The notes beneath the pieces were generated by a model. The model saw only the letters and a program-made list of their open reading frames with translations, ran no database searches and was not told the origin of the DNA. Both the position numbers and the translations under genes were made by a program. Below are positions 8,301 through 16,570 of a DNA stretch of 38,208 nucleotides, in pieces (position 1 is the stretch's first letter; each line of letters starts with the position of its first letter). This DNA is from Muribaculaceae bacterium (GTDB lineage Bacteria; Bacteroidota; Bacteroidia; Bacteroidales; Muribaculaceae): the NCBI GenBank assembly GCA_017473615.1, contig JAFUKL010000032.1, positions 1 to 38,208 on the forward strand, in the 5' to 3' direction.

Positions 8301-8702
8301 GAAAGCGAACGAATTAATCTGTATCAGGAGCTTGACAATATGGAACGTGAATCGGATGTGCTTGAATTCCGCCAACGATTGGAAGACCGATTCGGAAAAA
8401 TTCCAAAAGAGGCAAACGAACTTATACGCATTGTCTCGCTCCGTCGATTGGCGAGAACGCTCGGCATAGAGAAAGTGGCGCTAAAGCAACGCAAGATGTA
8501 TATTTATTTCGTGGGAGACGAAAATCGTGCATATTACGAATCGCCTGCATTCGGGAAGATTCTTCATTATTTGCAGAACGACCCGCAGCGATGTCGTCTC
8601 CGTGAAGTGAATGGGAAACGTTCCATTCTTATCGATGGCGTGCGCTCCGTTCAAGAGGCTGTAGGCATATTTTCATCAATGTCAGCATTGACTTCGATTT
8701 AA
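5340..8702 (+). CDS. mfd: Transcription-repair coupling factor Mfd
   Basis: This 1120-aa ATPase displaces RNA polymerase stalled at DNA damage and recruits UvrA. The N-terminal third is UvrB-like ([46 protein letters not shown]). The RNA-polymerase-interaction region with [17 protein letters not shown] is near residues 435-460. The helicase motor follows, with Walker A [9 protein letters not shown] at about 582, the DEEQKFGV motif II at about 682, SATPIPRTL, and [17 protein letters not shown]. The C-terminal TRCF domain ([21 protein letters not shown]) completes the usual architecture at normal length. It is a single-gene unit 168 nt after the DGR and is probably unrelated to it. Confidence 0.97.
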   Translation: [1120 protein letters not shown]

Positions 8703-8726
8703 TGCAATGTTAAATAGGCTGAAAAT

Positions 8727-8758
8727 TTGAGATAAAACCAAAATAAGCAGTACCTTTG
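8727..8758 (+). promoter_or_regulatory. Promoter for the SLC13-family transporter
   Basis: TTG (8727-8729) is separated by 21 nt from TACCTTTG (8751-8758), a full match to the Bacteroidetes sigma-factor consensus. It implies a leader of about 130 nt before the start at 8895. The leader holds a 15-codon frame with tandem ATGs (8832-8879, peptide MMPLKRFLKAQEEKV), which may be chance. Confidence 0.75.
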
Positions 8759-8894
8759 CACTCGTTTTGAATAAATACTACTCTACTTATAAATAAGGGT
8801 GGATTTTTGCTATACCGAAATAGAGGGATATATGATGCCATTAAAACGGTTTCTAAAAGCACAAGAAGAGAAAGTATAATTAAAATAAGGTAAT

Positions 8895-10424
8895 ATGTTT
8901 AAAAGATTTCATGGCTCCCATGTGATGGAAGCTTTACAAAGAAAGAAGATGCGCAACCTTCTGTCGAAGGAGTTTCTTGCGTCTCGTCTTTTGAAAATTG
9001 CGATTGCCTCATTGGCAATGATTATTTTGTGGGCGTTGCCTGTTACTGTATTCGGAATAGATGGATTGACTATTGTGCAACAGAGAGTAATCGCTATTTT
9101 TGCGTTTGCGGTATTGATGTGGATTTTCAATGCCATTCCGGCATGGACCACTTCCACATTTGTTGTGGTGTTGTTGCTATTCTGTACTTCAGACAGCAGT
9201 CTGTGGTTCTTCCGTGAAGGTTTTGCAGCAGAAGAACTCGGCAAATTGACAAGCTACAAGTCATTAATGGCTTGTTTCGCCGATCCTATTATCATGCTGT
9301 TTATAGGAGGATTTATCATAGCTATCGCAGCCACCAAGACCGGTCTTGACGTGATGCTTGCAAAAGTGATGTTGAAACCTTTCGGAACGCAGTCGAAATA
9401 TGTGTTGTTAGGCTTTATCACCGTAACCGCAGTATTCTCCATGTTCTTGAGTAACACAGCGACCGCTGCGATGATGCTTACATTCCTTGCTCCTGTGCTG
9501 AAAGTTCTTCCTGCCGATGGAAAAGGAAAGATAGGCTTGGCTTTGGCTATTCCTGTAGCTGCCAACGTGGGTGGTATGGGAACACCGATAGGAACACCTC
9601 CTAACGCTATCGCCTTGAAATATCTGAATGGTGCAATAGAGGACGGCGGTATGGGACTTAATATAGGTTTCGGTGAATGGATGGCGTTCATGATACCTTT
9701 CACATTGGTTCTTGTATTTATTTCATGGGTACTCCTATTGAAGTTATTCCCGTTCAAGCAAAAGACCATAACACTTGAAATAAAGGGTGAGGCTAAGAAA
9801 GATTGGCGTTCAATCGTGGTTTATATCACATTTGCTGTTACAGTACTTTTATGGGTGCTTGATAAATATACCGGTGTGAATTCCAATGTTGTGGCAATGC
9901 TTCCGGTGGGAGTATTCTGCGTGATTGGTGTTATTACCCGTCGCGACTTGGAAGAAATCAGCTGGGGTGTACTTTGGATGGTTGCCGGAGGTTTCGCTCT
10001 TGGTGTGGCTTTGAATCAAACCGGTCTTGCCACTACATTGATTAATGCTATACCGTTCGGTCAATGGTCTCCGCTATTGGTAATCATAGGCTCAGGATTG
10101 ATATGCTATGCAATGGCTAACTTTATATCTCATACAGCTACAGCCAACCTGCTTGTTCCGATTTTAGCTGTTGCCGGAGGAAGTATGGCTACTGCGCTTG
10201 CACCGCTTGGAGGTGTTACAGCGTTGTTGATAGGAGTGGCTATCGCATCTTCACTTGGTATGATACTTCCTATCAGTACGCCGCCTAACGCAATGGCTGC
10301 AGCTACCGGTCTTATCGAACAAAAGGATATGGCTAAGGTGGGTATCATAATCGGTGTAGTGGGTTTGATACTGGGTTATGTAATGTTGTATTTCCTCGGC
10401 TCTAATGGCTTGATTGGAGGCTGA
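8895..10424 (+). CDS. DASS/SLC13-family sodium:anion symporter
   Basis: This 509-aa inner-membrane transporter belongs to the divalent anion:Na+ symporter (DASS, SLC13) family, which imports di- and tricarboxylates (or sulfate in some members). Both family signatures are present: SNTATAAMM followed by GTPIGTPPNA in the first half, and SHTATANLL followed by LPISTPPNA in the second. This is the internally repeated SNT plus TPPN pattern that forms the Na+ and substrate sites. About 11-12 hydrophobic segments are visible. The substrate cannot be read from sequence; succinate or a related dicarboxylate is likely. A porin-like gene follows 81 nt downstream, so outer- and inner-membrane steps for the same substrate may be paired. 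Confidence 0.9.
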   Translation: MFKRFHGSHVMEALQRKKMRNLLSKEFLASRLLKIAIASLAMIILWALPVTVFGIDGLTIVQQRVIAIFAFAVLMWIFNAIPAWTTSTFVVVLLLFCTSDSSLWFFREGFAAEELGKLTSYKSLMACFADPIIMLFIGGFIIAIAATKTGLDVMLAKVMLKPFGTQSKYVLLGFITVTAVFSMFLSNTATAAMMLTFLAPVLKVLPADGKGKIGLALAIPVAANVGGMGTPIGTPPNAIALKYLNGAIEDGGMGLNIGFGEWMAFMIPFTLVLVFISWVLLLKLFPFKQKTITLEIKGEAKKDWRSIVVYITFAVTVLLWVLDKYTGVNSNVVAMLPVGVFCVIGVITRRDLEEISWGVLWMVAGGFALGVALNQTGLATTLINAIPFGQWSPLLVIIGSGLICYAMANFISHTATANLLVPILAVAGGSMATALAPLGGVTALLIGVAIASSLGMILPISTPPNAMAAATGLIEQKDMAKVGIIIGVVGLILGYVMLYFLGSNGLIGG

Positions 10425-10445
10425 TAGATATAAATGCTAAATATG

Positions 10446-10481
10446 GAAGCTGTTGTGTGCCTTATGAGCGCCGGCAGCTTC
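10446..10481 (+). terminator. Hairpin between transporter and porin genes
   Basis: GAAGCTG (10446-10452) pairs with CAGCTTC (10475-10481), followed by a short T-rich run. It may be a weak terminator or an attenuator separating the transporter from the downstream porin-like gene. Confidence 0.35.
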
Positions 10482-10505
10482 TTTCATGTTTTAATTATAA
10501 TAAGG

Positions 10506-11750
10506 ATGAAGAAAACTGTTTTATTGATTCTTTTAAGTGCTGTGGCTGTGTGTGGCATGGCTCAAAAGAAAGATTTCGATTATAAGATATATGGGCAGAT
10601 ACGTGCCGATTTGTTCTATAACAGCAGGGCGAATGAAGAGAGTGTTGACGGATTGTTTTACAATTATCCCAAAGATTACAATTGGGATGCAACCGGTGAG
10701 GACTTGAATGCTCAGGCAAATGGCAATATGTATATGCTTTATACGCGTCTCGGACTTGATGTGAAAGGTCCTAAGTTGGGTAATGCCGCTACTACTGCCA
10801 AGATTGAATTTGATTTCCGTGGTTCAGGCTCTACGCTTTCTGTGGTGCGATTACGTCATGCGTACTTGAATCTTAATTGGGGTAAATCGTCGGTACTTGT
10901 AGGGCAAACGTGGAATCCATTGTATGGTGATGTGGCTCCTCAAATACTTAATTTAAATATGGGTGCGCCTTTCCAGCCGTTTGGACGTGCGCCACAAGTG
11001 CGTTATCGCTATAATGCGAAAGGGGTGCAAGTTACTGTTGCAGCGTTGTGGCAATCTCAATATTTGTCAAACGGTCCGGAAGGAAAGAGTAACAAATATA
11101 TTAAAAACAGCCTTGTCCCTGAATTCTATATCGGCGTTGATCACAAGACGAGTAATTTTTTGGTAGGAGCGGGCGTAGATGTGCTTTCGCTTGTTCCGCG
11201 TACGCAATCAGTCATTGAAAAGGTTGAAGAGGGAAAAGATACTCCCAAATCCTATACGTATAAAGTGGATGAGCGTGTTACTTCGTTGTCATACGAAGTG
11301 CACATGAAATACACTTCTCCTATGTGGTATGTCGCAGCCAAGAGCGTGCTTGGTTCTAACCTTACACAAGTATCAATGCTTGGCGGGTATGGTGTGAAGT
11401 CGGTTGACGAGGTTACCGGAGAACAGAAGTACAGCCTTAACCGTAACAGCTCTTCATGGGTGAATGTCGTGTATGGGAAAAAATGGAAAGCAGGTGTGTT
11501 TGCCGGGTATATGAAGAATCTTGGTACCGGTGATGCTGTGACCAAAATGTATGGTACCGGAACAAACGTAGATAGGATTGCGAGCGGGACACTTGAACTC
11601 ACATATAACCTGCCTCACTGGAAGATAGGAGTGGAATATAACTATACAAAAGCATGGTATGGTGATTTAAATGGTGAAAACGGAAAGATTGTCAATACAC
11701 ATGGCGTAGGCAACAACCGTTTCGTTGCCAGTGTGCTATATATGTTCTGA
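10506..11750 (+). CDS. Outer-membrane porin-like protein (DcaP-like)
   Basis: This 414-aa protein begins with a signal peptide, MKKTVLLILLSAVAVCGMAQ. The ATG at 10506 is chosen over the longer frame starting at 10434 because only this start gives a proper signal peptide. The mature part shows alternating beta-strand patterns typical of a barrel (YGQIRADLFYNSRA, TRLGLDVKG, AKIEFDFRG, VRLRHAYLNLNWGKSSVLVGQTWNPL). It ends in NRFVASVLYMF, a terminal strand with C-terminal phenylalanine as recognised by the Bam machinery. The N-terminal pattern resembles Bacteroidetes DcaP-like/trimeric porins. It lies just downstream of an anion symporter and may supply it with substrate. The exact family is inferred from pattern only. 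Confidence 0.75.
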   Translation: MKKTVLLILLSAVAVCGMAQKKDFDYKIYGQIRADLFYNSRANEESVDGLFYNYPKDYNWDATGEDLNAQANGNMYMLYTRLGLDVKGPKLGNAATTAKIEFDFRGSGSTLSVVRLRHAYLNLNWGKSSVLVGQTWNPLYGDVAPQILNLNMGAPFQPFGRAPQVRYRYNAKGVQVTVAALWQSQYLSNGPEGKSNKYIKNSLVPEFYIGVDHKTSNFLVGAGVDVLSLVPRTQSVIEKVEEGKDTPKSYTYKVDERVTSLSYEVHMKYTSPMWYVAAKSVLGSNLTQVSMLGGYGVKSVDEVTGEQKYSLNRNSSSWVNVVYGKKWKAGVFAGYMKNLGTGDAVTKMYGTGTNVDRIASGTLELTYNLPHWKIGVEYNYTKAWYGDLNGENGKIVNTHGVGNNRFVASVLYMF

Positions 11751-11806
11751 TAATAATAGATTGTTTTAGTTATTACTTGGTGCCTTGCATCTTGTCAATT
11801 AAATCA

Positions 11807-11847
11807 AAAGGAGCTGAGCCAAAAAACAATTTTGACACAGCTCCTTT
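11807..11847. terminator. Bidirectional terminator between convergent genes
   Basis: AAAGGAGCTG (11807-11816) is complementary to CAGCTCCTTT (11838-11847), with a 21-nt loop. T-rich sequence lies on both sides, as expected between the porin gene (plus strand) and korB (minus strand). Confidence 0.75.
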
Positions 11848-11872
11848 GTTTTATGAAAAAAAGAAAGCGGTA

Positions 11873-12889
11873 TTATTTCACTTCCCAAGTATCCCCTGAA
11901 AGTATCATATCGCGAAGGCATGTGAAACCTTTCTTCGCTTTTACTTCGGCAACTTGTTTTTCTACTTCTTCGTTGTAAACAGGAGCTTCTACATCGCGTA
12001 TTACACCGATTGCAAGAGGCAAATCGTGTCCGTCCATCATTGCAAGCTGCTGATGTAAGAAATTGCTTTGGCAATGAGCATCGTGAACAAGTACGTCATC
12101 GATAGTGTAACCGTCTTTGCCTATCTCTACGGCTTTCAGTGCAAAACCATCCTGTACGATACCTTTATTCTTGTCTTTGCCGAAAATCATTTTCTCGCCG
12201 TGAACAAGGTGGATAGTACGATCGGCGCGGTTCTCTTTATCGGTGATGAAATTGTGGATGCCGTGATTGAAAATAACACAATTCTGTAACATTTCCACGA
12301 TAGAACAACCTTTGTGACGTGCTGCGGCAACCATTACCTCTTGAGAGATTTTCAATTCCACATCAATTCCTCGCCCGAAGAATGTACCGCGTGCGCCGAA
12401 TACCAATTCGGCAGGAATAAACGGGTCTTCGGTAGTTCCGTAAGGAGCCGATTTACATACAAATCCTCTGTCGCTTGTAGGTGAGTATTGACCTTTGGTA
12501 AGTCCGTAAATCTTGTTGTTGAGAAGAAGTACGTTCAAATCTACGTTACGGCGCACTTCATGAATGAAGTGGTTACCACCTATAGCAAGACCGTCACCGT
12601 CACCGCACACTTGCCATACTGTCATTTTGGGATTTGCCGTCTTGAATCCGCTGGCTATTGCTCCGCCGCGACCGTGGATGGTGTGGAATCCGTAGGTATT
12701 CATATAGTAAGGCAGACGCGAGCTGCAGCCGATACCTGAAATTACTGCTGTCATGTGAGGTGCAACACCCACTTCTGCCATTGCCTTATGAAGCACTGCC
12801 AAAATAGCGTGGTCACCACAACCCGGACACCAACGTACGTATTGGTCACTCTTAAAATCAGCGTTGGTATATTGCTTGTTCTCTTCCAT
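11873..12889 (-). CDS. korB: 2-oxoacid:ferredoxin oxidoreductase, beta subunit
   Basis: This 338-aa beta subunit binds thiamine diphosphate and a 4Fe-4S cluster and catalyses oxidative decarboxylation of a 2-oxoacid, probably 2-oxoglutarate, to the acyl-CoA with reduced ferredoxin. The N-terminus has WCPGCGDHAILA with cluster cysteines. A further Cys is near GIGCSSRLPYYMNTYGFHTIHGRG. The ThDP motif is GDGDGLAIGGNHFIHEVRRNVDLNVLLLNN. The start ATG is 2 nt from the stop of the upstream alpha-subunit gene, so the pair is a tight operon. Length and order match Bacteroidetes KorAB. Pyruvate specificity is less likely because Por enzymes are usually single long chains in this group. Confidence 0.92.
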   Translation of the reverse strand: MEENKQYTNADFKSDQYVRWCPGCGDHAILAVLHKAMAEVGVAPHMTAVISGIGCSSRLPYYMNTYGFHTIHGRGGAIASGFKTANPKMTVWQVCGDGDGLAIGGNHFIHEVRRNVDLNVLLLNNKIYGLTKGQYSPTSDRGFVCKSAPYGTTEDPFIPAELVFGARGTFFGRGIDVELKISQEVMVAAARHKGCSIVEMLQNCVIFNHGIHNFITDKENRADRTIHLVHGEKMIFGKDKNKGIVQDGFALKAVEIGKDGYTIDDVLVHDAHCQSNFLHQQLAMMDGHDLPLAIGVIRDVEAPVYNEEVEKQVAEVKAKKGFTCLRDMILSGDTWEVK

Positions 12890-12891
12890 GA

Positions 12892-14742
12892 TTATTTCTC
12901 CTCCATGATTTTAGTTAGACCTTCAACTATTTCTTGTACCAAGAAAGGTTGTCCTTGTACTTTATTAATACGCTTGATTTCCACCATAGGGTGCTTTGCC
13001 TGCAAGAAGTCGGCGAATTGGCCGTTGTTGAGTTCGGCAACAACCACGTTCTTGTACTTCTTGATTATTTCTGTAGCATTGGCAGGAAGCGGGTTGATAT
13101 AACGGAAATGAGCGAAAGCCACCGGTTTTCCTGCTGCGTTCAGCTCTTGTACTGCGGTGTAAAGGTGTCCGTAAGTGCCACCCCAACCGATAAGAAGAGT
13201 ATCGGCATCCGGATTACCTTGAATTTCCTGTGCAGGAATGTTTTTTGCTATGTTGTTTACTTTTTCTTGACGGATGGCTACCATCTTCTCATGGTTTACC
13301 GGATCGGTGGAGATTGCGCTTGTCACGCTGTCTTTTTCAAGGCCTCCAAGGCGGTGCATGAATCCTTCTGTTCCGGGGATAGCCCAATAACGCACCTTGG
13401 TTTCTTCGTTACGCATATAAGGTTTCCATCCTTGTTCAAGCATTTCGGGTTTGACGAAATTAGGTTTGATAGCCGGGTATTCATCGTTTTCAGGGATGCG
13501 CCAAGCCGAAGAGCCGTTGGCTATAAATCCGTCGGTAAGAAGAATTACAGGGGTCATGTGTTCTACAGCAATACGAGCTGCTTCAAATGCCATATCGAAA
13601 CAATCGGTAGGAGATGCAGCTGCAACCACGGCAAGTGGAGATTCACCGTTGCGTCCGTATAGGCATTGCATAAGATCGGTCTGCTCGGTTTTTGTGGGAA
13701 GTCCGGTAGATGGACCGCCACGTTGAACGTCAATGATAACGAGCGGCAGTTCTGCCATTACGGCAAGACCCATAGCCTCACTTTTCAGTGCGATACCGGG
13801 ACCTGAAGTACTGGTTGCTGCAAGATTGCCGGCAAAAGAAGCTCCGATAGCTGAGCAGATACCTGCTATTTCGTCTTCCATTTGGCAAGCTTTTACACCC
13901 AAATCCTTACGCTTGGCAAGTTCATGTAGAACATCGGTAGCCGGAGTAATAGGGTAGCTTCCGAGGAATAGCGGCAGACCGCTCTTTTCCGATGCCATGA
14001 TAAGTCCCCATGCTGTAGCTGTGTTACCGTTTACATCGGTATATGTACCGGGACGAATGTCATCGGTCTCGATGCGGTAGGTAGATACCGATGCGTGTAT
14101 GTTGTTGCCGTAGTCGTAACCTGCGCGTATAACCTTGGCGTTAGCTTCAGCGATAGCCGGTTTCTTGGCGAATTTGTTCTGTAAATAGTTGATGGCACTC
14201 TCAATCGGACGGTCAAACAACCAGCAGACAAGTCCGAGCGCAAACATGTTCTTACATTTGGTGATAGACTTTAAGTCCATGCCTGAATCGGCAAGGGCGG
14301 CTTTCACCATAGAAGTCATAGGCACTTCCACTACTTGTGCTTTAAGGTTGATTTCGGTATAAGGATCGTCGGTCTTGAATAAAGCTTTTTCCAAGTCGGA
14401 TTTCTTGAAGCAGTCGATGTCTACGATTGCCACTCCGCCCGGCTTAAGGAATTTTGCGTTTTGTTTCAATGCGGCAGGGTTCATAGACACAAGCACATCG
14501 GCTTTGTCTCCCGGAGTATATACTCCTTTACCTATACTTACTTGGAATCCTGAAACTCCACTAAGTGTTCCTTGTGGGGCGCGCACTTCGGCAGGATAAT
14601 CCGGAAAAGTTGAGATTTGGTTTCCTATGCCGGCTGATATGTTGGAAAATATATTTCCCGCTAATTGCATACCATCGCCTGAGTCACCGGAGAAACGTAC
14701 TACAACTTTCTCAAGTACTTTTACATTGGTTTTCTCTAACAT
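12892..14742 (-). CDS. korA: 2-oxoacid:acceptor oxidoreductase, alpha subunit (gamma-alpha fusion)
   Basis: This 616-aa chain carries an N-terminal gamma-type domain (residues about 8-190; VVVRFSGDSGDGMQLAGNIF, DVLVSMNPAALKQN). The alpha/pyrimidine-binding domain follows (GLIMASEKSGLPLFLGSYPITPATDVLHELA, QMEDEIAGICSAIGASFAGNLAATSTSGPG, LPTKTEQTDLMQ). A transketolase-C-like region forms the C-terminus (LLIGWGGTYGH). This gamma-alpha fusion is the usual KorA layout. The start is set at MLEKTNVKV (14742); 12 upstream in-frame codons are AT-rich and unlike a conserved N-terminus. It is co-transcribed with korB from a promoter near 14833. Confidence 0.93.
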   Translation of the reverse strand: MLEKTNVKVLEKVVVRFSGDSGDGMQLAGNIFSNISAGIGNQISTFPDYPAEVRAPQGTLSGVSGFQVSIGKGVYTPGDKADVLVSMNPAALKQNAKFLKPGGVAIVDIDCFKKSDLEKALFKTDDPYTEINLKAQVVEVPMTSMVKAALADSGMDLKSITKCKNMFALGLVCWLFDRPIESAINYLQNKFAKKPAIAEANAKVIRAGYDYGNNIHASVSTYRIETDDIRPGTYTDVNGNTATAWGLIMASEKSGLPLFLGSYPITPATDVLHELAKRKDLGVKACQMEDEIAGICSAIGASFAGNLAATSTSGPGIALKSEAMGLAVMAELPLVIIDVQRGGPSTGLPTKTEQTDLMQCLYGRNGESPLAVVAAASPTDCFDMAFEAARIAVEHMTPVILLTDGFIANGSSAWRIPENDEYPAIKPNFVKPEMLEQGWKPYMRNEETKVRYWAIPGTEGFMHRLGGLEKDSVTSAISTDPVNHEKMVAIRQEKVNNIAKNIPAQEIQGNPDADTLLIGWGGTYGHLYTAVQELNAAGKPVAFAHFRYINPLPANATEIIKKYKNVVVAELNNGQFADFLQAKHPMVEIKRINKVQGQPFLVQEIVEGLTKIMEEK

Positions 14743-14764
14743 ATAAGTAGTTGTTAATTTTTTA

Positions 14765-14777
14765 TGCACATAGTGCA
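14765..14777. promoter_or_regulatory. Small perfect palindrome in the korA leader
   Basis: TGCAC-ATA-GTGCA is a 13-nt inverted repeat between the korA promoter and start codon. It could be an operator; a 5-bp palindrome is also plausible by chance. Confidence 0.3.
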
Positions 14778-14832
14778 ATTATGTAAATATTGTATTTAAG
14801 GCTTTCTGATGATAATTGTCATAAAGTCGTAG

Positions 14833-14840
14833 CAAAGATA
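14833..14840 (-). promoter_or_regulatory. Probable -7 box for korAB
   Basis: On the minus strand this reads TATCTTTG, a full match to TAnnTTTG, about 90 nt before the korA start. No clear -33 TTG is seen. Confidence 0.55.
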
Positions 14841-14864
14841 AGAGTTGTTGTTATTATAAAGAAA

Positions 14865-14911
14865 TTTTAAGCCGAAAATTTCAGTCGGTCGACTGACTTT
14901 TCGGCTTAAAA
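14865..14911 (-). terminator. Strong terminator hairpin after the esterase gene
   Basis: TTTTAAGCCGAAAA (14865-14878) and TTTTCGGCTTAAAA (14898-14911) are perfect 14-nt inverted arms. Inside them CAGTC (14882-14886) pairs with GACTG (14891-14895). The A/T-ended arms allow termination in either direction. On the minus strand it ends the esterase transcript before the korA promoter. Confidence 0.8.
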
Positions 14912-14959
14912 CAGTTCTGAATTGCAGGAAGTAATTTATGTGGTTATATTACCTGCTTT

Positions 14960-16531
14960 TTAGCCTTGTCCCTGTGATTTTGGTGTGACAGGCTTATCTG
15001 TCGGATTATGAGCTTGAGTGGCAAGTTGTCGGACGAATAATTTTCCGGTATCGGTGTTGATGTATAATGTGTTTCCATTCATTTTCATTCCGGTTATATT
15101 GCCCTCAGGACTTGGTAATATGGCTCTTACTCGTCCGTTTTGATCGGCAATCTGGATGCCGGTATCGGTAGCCGTGTATAAATTGCCGAGAGTATCGAAG
15201 AACATGCCGCATGGTTCTTTCTGTGAATTGTTGGGTACGTTATGCAGCCAGTAGAATTGTTCGCCATTGTTCAATGTGCCATCGTCGTTTACTGTGTATG
15301 CAATAAGCCAGTCGGATGCTTTTTCGCTCTGTACGATTATGCTTGCATCAGGGTACACGGCGAATATTGAGCCTGCATTGGGCAAGGTGTTTAGCTTTAT
15401 TGCCTTTTCTCCGTTGCGTTTTAGCCATATTTCGCCTTGTGCGTTGCACCCGTAGATATTGCCGTTGTTCAATTTGATTGTGGAGGTGATTTTGCATGAC
15501 TTGGGAAAATCCCTTTTGTTTTCATTGCATTGGAAAAAATCGTTGTTGATTTCATTAGCGGTTTGCCATCCTTGATTCTCAAGTAATACTGTAGACAGCA
15601 TGTTGTTCAGTGACTTTCCTGCCTTGGGCGCATGCGGGTGATTACGCCACAGCCATCGCATTGCGTCAGGAAACAGCATTGCGCCGTGACGTATGTTGTG
15701 GTTGCTGCGATCCCATTTGTAGGTGTATTCATATCCTGCGAAATTGAGAGCTGATTCCATGAGTTTATTGTACTCAAACCAGTCGCCGAAAAGCGGATTC
15801 CATGCGTCATTCTCTCCATCGTGAAGGAATATGCGCAGTGGTTTAGGTTCGGTCTTTCTTATGAGTGCGGGTAATTCGTTTCCACCTCGCATTGCTACGA
15901 AAGTACCTACGGTGCTGTAAACGCGGCTGAACAGATCGGGGCGTGACCATGCCGCCACGAAAGAACAAATGCCGCCGCTGCTTGCGCCGGTAATGGCACG
16001 GTCGGATGCGCTTTTCGACAACGTAATCTTTCTCCCGTCATCCAAAGTTATGCTTTCTGCCAATGGCAGGACTTCACTTTCTATAAAACGTGCAAAAGTG
16101 CCATCGGTGCGGTCGAATTCATTGCTGCGGTTGTAGCGTATTACATTGCCACTTTTATCCTTTATGACCCCGGGGTCGATGAATACGCCTATAGTGACAG
16201 GCATTTCTCGAGACTTGATGAGATTGTCCATTACGGTTGTCATACCATAATATACCGCACCGTCGAGACAAACCAAAAGGCACGCCGGAGTTTTACCGTC
16301 ATATTGTTGAGGAATATAAATCTTTATTTTCCTGGAAGTTCCCGGATATATATTGGAGTTGTCAATCGTTTTCTCTATTATTATACCCCTTTCTTCTATT
16401 GGTAATTCGATTCTTGCGGGATCATCGGGATAACTTGCGTTTTGAGCTTGTTGAGCGGTGGCGTGGAAAGCGGTAAAAGTTACCGCAGTTGCCAGCAAAA
16501 GACTTTTTAGTTGCGCTGTTGAAGTTTTCAT
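14960..16531 (-). CDS. Secreted esterase (alpha/beta-hydrolase) fused to a beta-propeller
   Basis: This 523-aa protein starts at MKTSTAQLKSLLLATAVTFTAFHATAQ, a signal peptide; an upstream in-frame extension to 16600 lacks one. Residues about 45-330 are an enterochelin-esterase/esterase-D-like hydrolase: SRKIKIYIPQQYDGK, LVCLDGA, and nucleophile elbow G182-A-S184-S-G186. A likely acid lies in LHDGENDAWNP and a likely His in DRSNHNIRHG. Residues about 345-505 have NNGNIYGCN, DTLGNLYTATDTGIQI and GNTLYINTDTGKLFV repeats, as in SMP-30/gluconolactonase-type propellers. Such fusions occur in Bacteroidetes carbohydrate metabolism, where the esterase often removes acyl or feruloyl groups. The true substrate is not known. 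The gene is monocistronic, with its own promoter and terminator. Confidence 0.82.
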   Translation of the reverse strand: MKTSTAQLKSLLLATAVTFTAFHATAQQAQNASYPDDPARIELPIEERGIIIEKTIDNSNIYPGTSRKIKIYIPQQYDGKTPACLLVCLDGAVYYGMTTVMDNLIKSREMPVTIGVFIDPGVIKDKSGNVIRYNRSNEFDRTDGTFARFIESEVLPLAESITLDDGRKITLSKSASDRAITGASSGGICSFVAAWSRPDLFSRVYSTVGTFVAMRGGNELPALIRKTEPKPLRIFLHDGENDAWNPLFGDWFEYNKLMESALNFAGYEYTYKWDRSNHNIRHGAMLFPDAMRWLWRNHPHAPKAGKSLNNMLSTVLLENQGWQTANEINNDFFQCNENKRDFPKSCKITSTIKLNNGNIYGCNAQGEIWLKRNGEKAIKLNTLPNAGSIFAVYPDASIIVQSEKASDWLIAYTVNDDGTLNNGEQFYWLHNVPNNSQKEPCGMFFDTLGNLYTATDTGIQIADQNGRVRAILPSPEGNITGMKMNGNTLYINTDTGKLFVRQLATQAHNPTDKPVTPKSQGQG

Positions 16532-16562
16532 TAGTTGGTTTGTTTGATTGCTGTTTCGATGC

Positions 16563-16570
16563 CAAAGGTA
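16563..16570 (-). promoter_or_regulatory. Probable -7 box for the esterase gene
   Basis: The minus strand reads TACCTTTG, a full consensus match, 32 nt before the ATG at 16531. Confidence 0.6.

Noticed and set aside
5340-8702. Mfd as part of the DGR mechanism
   Set aside because: Mfd is a universal housekeeping gene with its own promoter; adjacency is most simply chance.
12934-13662. 242-codon plus-strand frame opposite korA
   Set aside because: korA on the other strand is a clear full-length enzyme; the opposite frame has no domain features and follows from codon bias.
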